A stretch of DNA of 64,000 bases from NCBI GenBank assembly GCA_963921825.1, contig OY997588.1, positions 155,559,618 through 155,623,617 on the forward strand, in the 5' to 3' direction. Position 1 is the stretch's first letter. Each line of letters opens with the position of its first letter. Source of the stretch: Erodium maritimum. Taxonomy: Eukaryota; Streptophyta; Magnoliopsida; Geraniales; Geraniaceae. Shown in pieces: positions 24,396-39,900 of this stretch. The notes beneath the pieces are model-generated. The model ran no database searches. It had not been told where the DNA came from and was given only the letters and a program-made list of their open reading frames with translations. The translations under genes were made by a program, and so were the position numbers.

Positions 24396-25790
24396 CACTG
24401 TGCATGAAGGATCTAAGTAATCTCTTGTTTCTAATAAGAGTCACAGTAATGAGCTCTTCTTGTTTAAATTCCGGATCCCACTAATGTAACCTCTTTCTAT
24501 TGCTAATAATCACTCGATACACATTTTAATCCATACTCATTGAATTCACTTGTATGGCTTATTCAGACAAGTCGAATCAGATCCAATATGCTGTCAAAAC
24601 AAGAGCTGACACATATATGACCGTTTTCAAACCATTTTTTCTTCTTTCCCAAGAGCTGAAGCAGCCCACCTGCAGACAAATCCAAATAAACATTTAAGTA
24701 GTTCCACGGAAATAACTCGGAAAAAAAAAATTGTAATACAATGGCATGGGTAAGACTATGCCAAAGCCATCAAAAAGCAGAAACATACTATAGTTTTGCT
24801 ATATTTCAAGGTTAAAAACAAAAGAAGTGATGCACTCAATGAATCCAATTAAACTATTGGGAAAACGTTATTTACATACCCACTTTGACCTTTCGCTATC
24901 AAAAACACCCCTTAAAGGTGAGAGGTTATCAATAACACAATGTCACCTTTCGTTATCATAAAAACACCCGGATTTACACAGAAAAAGGCGATGGTTTTAT
25001 CAGGAAGACATTATCACCTTCCCGGTGTTTTTAATGATAAACGAAAGGTGACAGTGTGTTATTGATAACCCCTCACCTTTACGGTGTGTATTTGAGAAAC
25101 AAAGGACAAAGGGGGATATTAATGAAGTTAACCCTAAACTATTTTAAGTCCCTGCAACCTTGTGGATCATCAACCTAACAACATTTAACATTCTATCCAT
25201 GCATAACTACTCGAGCAGAGGGAAATTTTCATCAGAAACATCAATTTTCAACCTCATTTGTCAACAAAACCTACTTCCTAAAATTGAAAACCAAAAAAAA
25301 AACACAAATCATAAGAAGGAAATTTTCCAGACCTAGATTGACAGAACATAACTAAATTTCCCGCATTACCAATTTACCAGATATTCCAGCCCTAGAAACA
25401 CACAAGCCATGAATCACAATTGCATTTGAGTGAACATATGAACAAATTCAAGTTGACGTATACATATATAGTTGTTTGATACACCACAACAAGCAAAACC
25501 GGGACAATGAAACGGATCTCTGAAACCCTAATCGGGAGAGGAAGCCATGGACACAGCAAAGAAAAATACACGTGAAGCTAAACTGAGACGAATCGATGGA
25601 GATAATGCGTATTGGGTTCTTACATATATTGTGCTTCGAAGCTGGTCGTGGCTCGTTCGCGCGGCGTGGGAGTTTGTGTGTGAAATTCTGAATACTGATA
25701 CGTATCTGAAGGGAATAAAAAGGGACGCGCACGCGTTTGGAATTGGGCCTGGGCTGGGCCGTTTTTAATTTTGGGTTTTTATTTACTCAC
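24396..25790. promoter_or_regulatory. 5' leader and promoter region of the SNF2 gene
   Basis: On the minus strand, 25500-25790 looks like a promoter and first untranslated exon: several GGCCCA boxes near 25745-25800 and a telo-box (TTAGGGTTT) at 25523-25531. 24396-24680 looks like a second leader exon, preceded by a CTGCAG acceptor at about 24671-24676. If so, a leader intron spans roughly 24.7-25.5 kb and contains the family-G MITE. A 73-aa plus-strand ORF at 25547 overlaps this leader and is probably not a gene. Exact ends are inferred. Confidence 0.45.
24859..25134. mobile_element. Foldback MITE, family G, with perfect 9-bp duplication
   Basis: Starts GGGAAAACGTTATTTACATA and ends TTAATGAAGTTAACCC. 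Flanks 24850-24858 and 25135-25143 are both taaactatt. Each arm alternates 'cacctttcgttatca' and 'gataacgaaaggtga' type phrases. Confidence 0.9.
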
Positions 25791-26062
25791 TAAGCTGGCC
25801 CGTTGACCCAGACACCGACCCGCGCCTAGGCGCCCGACCCTCCCGATTTATTTGGACAAGTCGGCTTATCTGACTTGGACCGCCCGACTAGCATGAGTCG
25901 GGTCGGCTAACCCTAAAAAAACGCCTAAACAATTCTCATACGGGATTTTTAGAACATTGTTATATGTTTTAATAATATCACACTTACGAGTTGAATAACA
26001 AATATAAGTTCAATTTTTTTAGAAGAATGAGGACATACTTTTTTATTCACTCCTCTAAAATC

Positions 26063-26460
26063 AAGGTTGTAAAAAATGTTAGGCGCTAGTCGGTCGGAAA
26101 GGGGTCTTAGGCACTAGGCGGGGATTAATCAGATTATTAATTTATTATATATAATAACAAATTTATATATACTATATTTAATAATATCAAACATTAAATA
26201 TATCAAAAAACATAAACATTCTACTAAAGTAAAAATATCACGAGCATAATTTTATACTCTTATTTAGTTTGTAGAAGATTATTAACTATTTTTTTAATTA
26301 CGAATCTGACCCTACACCTGATCGATTTGCCCAATTAATCGATTAGGCGGTGATTAATCGGTCGAATCAAGGATTAATCGATCATTTTCTGCTTAAACGG
26401 CCTGAAACACCTTAGAAGAATAAATCGGATCGATGGAACTCACTTCAACGTTTAAACGGG
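26063..26460. mobile_element. Decayed copy of the GGTTGTAAAAAA foldback element
   Basis: Begins AGGTTGTAAAAAATGTTAGG followed by GCGCTAGTCGG, like the element at 17095. The far end (gattaggcggtgattaatcgg) is in inverted relation to the start. Ends approximate. Confidence 0.5.
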
Positions 26461-26491
26461 ACCTAAAATTATGTTTGAAGTTGGCATCTAA

Positions 26492-26665
26492 GAGCATCCA
26501 CAGTCATCTCGCCAGCAGCTGGCGAGATGGCGCTGGCGAGATGAATTAAAAATAATTTTTTTTGTCTTATAGCCAGCACTCCCAGTCAGCAATTTTATAT
26601 TCATTTCTCTCTCTTACTTTTTGAACTTTCTCTCCTCGTTTTTGCTCTCTGTCGGCTCCTCGCCC
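26492..26665. mobile_element. Truncated Tourist-like MITE
   Basis: Starts GAGCATCCACAGTCATCTCG after a TAA and follows the copy at 50497 base for base for about 100 bases ('agatggcgctggcgagatga', 'agccagcactcccagtcagc'). It then diverges and lacks the right terminus. Confidence 0.75.
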
Positions 26666-27019
26666 ATGGGCACCAATAACTTTATGTCCATGGCATGTTT
26701 AAGAAGTGTATGAAAACATTAAGAGTTATATGTTTTTTTCAGGATCAAAAGATATGGGTTATATATTAAACTCGGAAAACTAAAAGTTATTAAATCACTA
26801 ATGATTTTGGGCAATAAAAATGTTTCCTATAGTGATGTTAATACAGTTACTAATGAATTTCTACTTTTTAGACATGGTTGAAAATGTAACTTTCGGTTCC
26901 GGTGTGCTTAATAATTCAAATCCAACACCATTAGAGTTAGATGTTTCAACATTGAAGGCGAAATCAAATAACGTAAGGTGAATTATGCAGTGAATGCAGA
27001 CGAAGTCTGCTATACAACT

Positions 27020-27360
27020 TCGTCATGTCCAATGAGCGTTTCGACGACTGTCGGGGTGGATGAAGGGAGGCACACCCCGACCGATCATGATCGGGCACCA
27101 CTCGATCCCAAGTCACCTCCTTTTTCTGGATACCTCCTTAGACGTCTGGCATCATCTTCACCTACCTCAAGGGTCTCCACCGAGGGACCAACGTGTTCGG
27201 TAGACAAAACAGATCATGCCAAGTCGATCTGAAAAAAAAACACAAGCTCAGGTAACAGCACGCATCCATCGCCAAAGGAATACACCCCTTCCACAGTCAC
27301 CTGGAATAGCCGGAAATTTTAGTCAAAGGGTTGTCTTGCCCTATTCAAGTTTAGTTAATC
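27020..27360 (+). pseudogene. LINE-like fragment
   Basis: Contains 'gatcccaagtcacctcct', 'ctccttagacgtctggcatc', 'gagggaccaacgtgttc' and 'gtcacctg', in the same order as in 62070-62340 and 29370-29600. At 62 kb this block follows a LINE ORF1-like reading frame, so all three are probably pieces of one non-LTR element family. Confidence 0.5.
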
Positions 27361-27786
27361 ATCATGTTACCGTCAATCATTAATTTTTTTTAATTCATGC
27401 TAAAAAAACAATGACGTTATCTTTCACTTTATTTAAAAAAAATCATAGCAACTGAAAGTAACGTCGCATGATTCGAAAATTTGTTTTTCATCGAAGTTCA
27501 AAACTACAACAAAACGAAATATAAAATTACAAAGAACTACTATTAAAAATACAAATAGTAGATCATTATTCATACACATGACATAATACATAATTGACTA
27601 AACATAACTAGTGATTGTAGATCCTAAACGACATTACATGCCTTAAGCTACAAGCCAAGTTTATTAGCTGCGATGGACGACCAACCAGCGACAGTACTTA
27701 CGTAGGAGGAAACAAGGCCGGCACAGTTGACAACCGAACATACGATGATCTATGCACGATTTAGTGACGATTATTATTAGTTTATT

Positions 27787-28150
27787 GGAAAAACTCCGAG
27801 AAATATCATCAATTTGTACATTTTAAAATTTGACTGTAGACTTATTAGTCGATCAATTCGATAATATAGACTTAAGGTAATTATACAAACTAATATTTTC
27901 CGTTAAAAATGATAGAAAATGTTAGGAAAAACTCTAAGAACTAACTGTCATGTAACTATTGAACTCAAAAACTAACTGTAGACTTGTTAATTTTTTTAGT
28001 TTTTTTCCTAACGTTTTCTGTCATTTCTTGCGGAAAATGTTAGTTTGCGTAATTACCTTAAGTCTATAGTGTCAAATTGATCGAGTAATACGTCAACAAT
28101 TAGTTTTTGAACGGTACAAATTGGTGATAGTTAGTTCTCGGTGTTATCCC
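27787..28150. mobile_element. Foldback MITE, family I
   Basis: Starts GGAAAAACTCCGAGAAATAT and ends GTTCTCGGTGTTATCCC. Flanks tagtttatt (27778-27786) and tactttatt (28151-28159) match at 8 of 9. The arms pair through 'gtagacttattagtcgatc' and 'gatcgagtaatacgtc'. Confidence 0.8.
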
Positions 28151-29369
28151 TACTTTATTTTTTGTCGTTTGAATTTTGAACACTATTCGAATCAATGGTA
28201 GTTTGTGGTACGTTTACTAAACAAAATAATGTTTATTTTGGCAATTTAATTCAAATAACGATATGATTACGAGTTAAAAATATAGAAACTTAGTATATAT
28301 TTTTTTATAGAAAAGACAATCAACTAAGAAACTTAATGCCTTCCGGCTCTCTTCTTTGTTCTAACCCTTAGTTTTGTCGTCGCGGCTAGGGATTTGAGGA
28401 CTTCTGGTGAATATATGTCGGGTTCGCGACTCTCTAATGTCATCGTGGTCCTGGATGATTGGTGGTGGCGAGTTTCGAGCTCGACCTGGCTAGTGATGGT
28501 CGGGCGTCGGAGAAACGAAGGACAATATTGGTAGAGGATGAGCATAGAGGCGGGCGGCGCCGACGAGACAAACCGGGACGACATGGATGGTTGAGGCACA
28601 AGAAGGGAGGAGGAGGGAGACGACAATACTCCACCAGTGACGATGACTACAATTTCATACATAAACCTTAGATTACTCATGTTTTTTAGAGGGAGAAAAG
28701 AAGGGAGCCCCTATATTTTGTAATCTAAGAATAATAATGAAGTGTATATAAATCTAAACTTAAAATAATATTTATATAAAGAACGTAAACAATATGATTA
28801 TTGTAACCGTAAGACTTACATTTACTAATAATCAGACTCGTGATGGATTAGGGATGACTCTCTTAATAGCGGCCCCAGTTTTTCACAATGAAATAGTCGT
28901 TCTCCTTTATGGGTATCGTTTCGATCATCTACCACTACTCCACCACCACGTCCTCTTCTTCGTCTCCTCCAATGTCTTTGCTCCGAATCCCTTACCAGGA
29001 CAGTTGGGGGAAGAGATTAACGGTGTGCCGCATTCTCATCCGACGATCAACTAGTCACCACTAGCGCCTCCTTCGCTGCTTCTGTCACGAGTCTATTTAC
29101 CTACATGTGGTGGATCTGTTGAGGTCCCAAATATCCTCCGCCGCCTTCCGAATATCCGTGCTCATCGGAGGCTCGATCCAGGTTTCGGTGTCGATATTTT
29201 GACGCACCTAATCACTCAGAGCCTCCGTGTAGAGCTGCCCTCAACCCCTCCACTACATCGGGCCACTAATACCCAGGCGAGGTTTGCAAAGTAGTCTTGC
29301 TAGGGGCAATGAGTGTGAGATCAAGCAACGAGGTGTGTTTGGGGACACACACCCGCCCCCTAGGTACAT

Positions 29370-29600
29370 AGTCATCTTGATCCCAAGTCTCCTCCTTTTC
29401 CTGGTGTTCTCCCTAAATGTTCGGTATTCTACTCGATGTCGCTAAGACGTCTCCGCCGAGGGATCAACGTATTTCTCAAACACCACGAACATTTTCAAGT
29501 CGAGTCATGAAAAGAACGAATATAACTACGACTACACGATCATCATCAAGAGGATCTACCCCCTTAGTTTTTACTTTGGAAGGTTAGAAACAAGAAGGTA
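29370..29600 (+). pseudogene. LINE-like fragment
   Basis: Shares 'gatcccaagtctcctcct', 'cgagggatcaacgt' and 'aagaggatctaccccctt' with the fragments at 27 kb and 62 kb. No intact frame. Confidence 0.45.
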
Positions 29601-29839
29601 TGAGAGAATGTCACCCTTCGTGCATCGATAGTTCAAAATACGACGACTCTCCTAAATACGGGGTGGGTGGAAGCTAAAAATTGGAAGGAGAAAATATCAT
29701 CATCCCCAACTCAGACAGGTAGTGGAGTAGAATCCACCTAGACCTACCCACCCTAAGGGACCTGAGCCATTAATACGAATGAAGCTTTGTTCGTTTCAAC
29801 GAGTCAACTAGGAATATGATGGGTGTATATGGACGAAAT

Positions 29840-30160
29840 GGGTCAATCACTCGACCAGATCTTCCTCGTTTCATGGCCCCCAGAACCCGGTGTTGATGGA
29901 GGCTTATGCCATCAGAGACGCACTACAGTAGCTCGTGCAAGATCCGCGTTAGAGAGCCATCATCAGAAATGATTGCCAGATCATAGTAGATATGATCAAC
30001 AAAAGGAGAAAATCTTCATCTCCTACAGGGATAGTCGTTAGCGATTGTAATTCCATTCTATTTAGACTCGAGTATGTGCAATTCGATTTTGTTAAGCGGA
30101 CAACGAACAAAGCAGCTCATTGCCTTACCAGGGCGGCTCGTTCCTCCCCCGTCTGAGAAT
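29840..30160 (+). pseudogene. Degenerate LINE 3' end: RNase H-like domain
   Basis: The plus-strand frame around 29900-30150 reads EAYAIRDALQ, a stop, then RAIIRNDCQIIVDMINKR, then FVKRTTNKAAHCLTRAA. This is the pattern of the RNase H-like domain at the end of plant non-LTR retrotransposon polyproteins (conserved EA..R.AL, D...V.. and N..AH.LA). The frame is broken by stop codons and the reverse transcriptase is absent nearby. It is a relic. Confidence 0.7.
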
Positions 30161-30682
30161 AACAAAGAGGGTTTATGCTGTAACTATTCCACTGTATCCT
30201 TATTACCGACATTTAATAATATTCCTCGTTCAAGCTAAAAAAAAATCAATTTTTTATGCTAAAAAACATTATTATTATAATTTAATCATTATTTGTACAT
30301 CGATTTTACATAAGATTATGAACCATGGATCCTAAATCTAAACACTAAATCCACTAACAACGACCGTACCATATCAAAAAAAATAAATTATACAATAATC
30401 CAAACACTAATCCTAATCTCTCCTAACCCAATCACATTTCCATAGCATAGCAGTAACCGTCAGTAGGCCCACCCAGCGACTACACGCGCCTCCAACAACG
30501 CGTGACCCGTACTCAACTGACTCAACCGAAGCGCAATATGTATATACACACGCTCCCATTCCCACACTGAGACATTCTGATCCTCCGCAGATCACGACAC
30601 AATCTTCACCGACCTTCTATTTCGTAACGCCTCCTACATTTCCAGAACCACCAATCTCTCTCTCTCGGAGACCGAATCGTCA

Positions 30683-35862
<5,180 letters not shown>

Positions 35863-36974
35863 AGTTGATCTCCGCTGAGTCTGAGTCGTATCTGATTAAA
35901 CCACATACAGATTGTATTGTTTGTCTGTTACATATATGCTATAGATGGTTCTTTTGTTTGGCTGCTTATACCTTATTTGAAACATGATCATGTACTGGAA
36001 ATGTAAGGATCCGTGAAGAAATTGATTTTCAGAGTTTACTTAACCACTAGATTGTTTGTTTTGAATTTTTGCTTTCAAAATATGTAGAAAGTAAAAGAAA
36101 AGTGGGTGATTTATAGTTCAATACCCTATTTTGAGTGTTTTTCGATTCATTATTGCATAAATTTTCAATCATATCAATTAGCCTCTTAAAATTTGTTTTC
36201 GTTTTAATTTGCAGCTAGTTTGTGATATAATGACGGAAAAATAAGAAATACTTGGAAGAAAAAAAGATTTAAATTTTATTTTTAACCAAGAAGACTGATG
36301 TTTGTCCAACATATATATATATATTTTTTACTTTTTAGTTATTATATATTAGTGATATTTTCGTTATTGTACGAATAAATTGAAACAAAAGTAATAAAAG
36401 CGATGTAATATGATTTAATTTTTGGAATAATGCATTGAAAATCATATAAGTTACATGTATGTAAGTAAACTCAATTCTTCTTTGTTTTGACATGAAATTT
36501 ACGAAAATCACATATACACTAAAACAAACCCGAAATTTCAAATGAACCGATAAATGTATTTGCAAAATTGGATATATTCGTGAAAAAGTCTCTTCTGGTC
36601 ACTCAAACGGCTTAATCACGTGTATTATTGACAAATAAATACCCTAAACTTTCTATCATGATTGGACTCGAAGAGGAATATGTAGTATCTACCGATGTGA
36701 CCGCTAACTCCTCACAACACAAATTCGGACATTCGACGAAAAAACACCTACGGATGTGACCGATAACTTCTCACGACACAAATTTGGATATTTGACTTGC
36801 CCTTTACGGTAACCTTGATATAGAGCAGTGGGGCCCATGTGACGTGTGGGGTCCGCACCTAATACGAAAACATCCAAAATCATCTCCTACATGCACTCAC
36901 ACTATATATATTAACGAGCCCAGAAGCAGACCTCGTCTCTGCTCAGTAGTCTCCGAAAAACGGCTCGCAAAACC
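35863..36974. other. ALDH 3' flank and aspartic-protease promoter
   Basis: 35863-36100 should be the ALDH 3' UTR. 36100-36600 is AT-rich with a short TA run near 36310. 36640-36800 contains two similar phrases (accgatgtgaccgctaactc, atgtgaccgataacttctca), each followed by 'acaaattcggac' or 'acaaatttggat', a short direct duplication of about 70 bases. The rest is promoter DNA. No gene seen. Confidence 0.5.
36903..36910 (+). promoter_or_regulatory. Probable TATA box of the aspartic protease gene
   Basis: TATATATA lies 65-72 bases upstream of the ATG at 36975. Motif and spacing fit a plant core promoter. Confidence 0.6.
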
Positions 36975-39900
36975 ATGACCAGTTCGTCGACGGCGACGCT
37001 TTTCTTCTTCCTCGCCTTGTTTTCCGCAACATTCCACGGCTGTTCCTCGGACTCCGGTCGTCCCTCGCCGGCGAAGCCTCAGGCGAATCCTGTTTTCCCC
37101 GCCAATTCCGGCTCCGCCATAGCTTTTTCCCTTTTCGGCAATGTTTATCCTCTTGGGTACGTTTCGATTCTTGCATTGATATCAGGGAAAACTCTAAAAA
37201 TCGTCATGTTCTCAAATTCTCAAAGAACTCAGTCTACTGTTTTTTGGGGTTAATCTTTAGTACCCCGTATGTATTGGTAACGCTTTGGACAAAATTTTGA
37301 TTAAGTTTACGCCATTTTGTTGATCTGTGATCAATTCATAAGGGGTACTAAATGATACGTGACCAGTTCATGAAAGGTATTAAATGATATTACCAAAACG
37401 GAAGGACTGTTATTAAACGTTATAAACGTAGGGTACAGAAAATATGTTACCAATAGAAAAGAGATACAAAAGAGAATTAATCCAAATATTATATTAGGGG
37501 TGTGCAAAAAAATTGAAACCGAAAACCCCCCGAGAAATCGAGTCGAATCAGACTGAATTTTAACCAGACCGAGTAACATTGTAAATATCACTACCCAAAT
37601 ATTTTTATGAAGATAGACTTGTGGTTTTAATTTTTGAACTGCTTAAACGATTTCGGCTGGAAACAGTGAACCTACTTGGATTCGTCCGGTCTGGATAAAA
37701 CATGTAACCGAAACGGACCCGGTAGTTTAAAAACCAGAAAACCGGGGTTCCTATCAGAGTCCGGATATCGATTCTTGGTGATCGAATGCTCCGGTCCGGT
37801 CTGGATAAAACCTATAACTGAACCGGACCCGGGAGTTTAAAAACCGGAAAATCAGGGTTCCGGTCAGATTCCAGATATCGATTCTAGGTGATCGAATGCT
37901 CCGGTCCGGTCTGGATAAAACCTGTAACTGAACCAGACCCGGGAGTTTAAAAACCGGAAAATCGGGTTTCCGGTTAGAGTCCAGATATCGATTCTTGGTG
38001 ACCGAATACTCCGGTCCGGTCCGGGTTTTGACTTGGGGACTATTTGTGGTAGATATATTGAACATGTTTCTATTTGCAGGTACTATTTTGTAATCCTGGA
38101 GATAGGTGAGTCGCCTACCGTGGGTTTTCCCCTTGATATTGACACAGGTAGTGACCTCACTTGGATCCAATGTGATGCTCCTTGCACCGGCTGCACTCTG
38201 GTGATGAACTTCCCCTTTTTATCCGATGATTGCAAAAAAGTACCCCGAAGTATTCATTTCTTATTGCAACTTGCAGTTCTCTTTTTTTATAATCGCAAAA
38301 AATACCAAGAACTTGTCTTTTTGTTACCGTTAGTATAAAAATGACGATTTTACCCTTACAATTTATATTTATAAAATAGCAAGTAAAAAACAAAAAAAAA
38401 CAAATTTTCATATCCCATAGTAAGAAATCAAAGAGGATATGAAAATTTGACATTTTTGCTCATCATTTATTATTTTGTGAGTTTTTATTCTCAAGGGTAA
38501 AATCGTCATTTTTTATACAAAATGTAACAAAAAGACAAAGTTGATGGTAATTTTTTGCGATTATCGAAAAAGATTACTACAAGTTACAATATATGATAAC
38601 CCCAGGGTAGTTTTTTGCAATCACCCATTTTTAAGTAATGTTCTTGTCAAGTGATGCCCCTTGCACTTTGCTCACTCTATCTAGCCTCTTTTGCAGCCTC
38701 TAGAGAAACTTTACAAGCCCAAGAATAATGTCATGAAGTGTGGGGATCCCCTTTGTGCTGCTCTTTCAAATGAGCCCTGCCCGAGTCCGGACGACCAGTG
38801 TGACTATGATGTTGAGTATGCAGACAGTGGTTCGTCTCTCGGTGTGATCGTCAAGGACACTTCGTTTCTGTCCTTCACCAATGACTCTTTCATTACACCC
38901 AACTTGGCCTTTGGGTGAGCAACTTTTACCTTATCTCAATTATGCACTCAGGGATGTAAAAATTAAGGGATGATTGCAAAAAAGTGTTGTGAATTTTTTT
39001 TGTGGTACTCTGTATGAAAAAATATATTCAGAATGACGATTTTACCCTTGAAAATAATAATTTAAATACAAAAAAAATCCAAATTTTTGTATCCTTGAAT
39101 TTCTTATCTTTGAACGGTATGAAGAGAAAGAAAATTACGGGATATGAAAATTTGGACCTTTTATTTTGTTAAATCTAAGTTGTAAGGGTAAAATCGTTAA
39201 TTTTATACAAAAAGACAAGTTGAGGTACTTTTTTGCAATTATAAAAGAACATGGCTACTAGTTACAAAAAATGAATACATCAAGGTACTTTTTTGCAATT
39301 ATCAGAAAAGAGGGCTAACTTGTAAAAACCGAATACGTCATGATACTTTTTAATAATTATTCCTAATAATTATGATGTCATTGGCCCTCTTTTGTCTGCA
39401 ACAATACATACACACACTTGCAGATACTTACCCTTAAAGAAAAACCCATTTCTATGTTCATCTCTTTGCTTTGAATATTTGCAAATTTCACATACATAGA
39501 CCCCGAGTTCGATACCTTGTACCACTAGACTGATCACTACTCAGATATTCTCTGGCCCTTTTTGTTTTGCAGTTGTGGATATGATCAGAGATATTTTGGC
39601 CTGAACCCACCTCCCACTGCTGGAGTTCTTGGTCTTGGAAAGGGTAAAGGAAGCATCGTGTCGCAATTGCACGATATTGGTGCGATCGAAAACGTTGTGA
39701 GCCATTGCTTAGCAAGGGAAGGAGGGTTCTTATACTTTGGCAATGATCTTGTGCCCTCCACAGGAATGGTCTGGACACCAATGTCAAGCAACCCATCAGT
39801 GTAAGTTCTATCAACTTGTCCTAAATCTTGCTGCCATTTCATTATATTGTTCTAATGATCAAAAAAGGACAAAGTTCAGGGTACTTTTTTGCAATTAAAT

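Larger units (their letters stand above)
25791..30682. other. Repeat-rich spacer with no intact gene
   Basis: Holds a GC-rich stretch (25796-25935), a decayed GGTTGTAAAAAA element (26063-26460), a truncated Tourist-like MITE (26492 on), LINE-like fragments (27020-27360, 29370-29600, 29840-30160) and a family-I foldback (27787-28150). 28330-28680 contains overlapping ORFs on both strands in GC-rich DNA with no recognisable domain. 30420-30682 should be the ALDH promoter and leader. Confidence 0.6.

Noticed and set aside
25547..25768. 73-aa plus-strand ORF
   Set aside because: It overlaps the probable first leader exon and promoter of the SNF2 gene on the other strand; no recognisable domain.
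28333..28680. Overlapping ORFs on both strands (70-115 aa)
   Set aside because: GC-rich patch inside decayed repeat DNA; no domain, no splice or promoter support.
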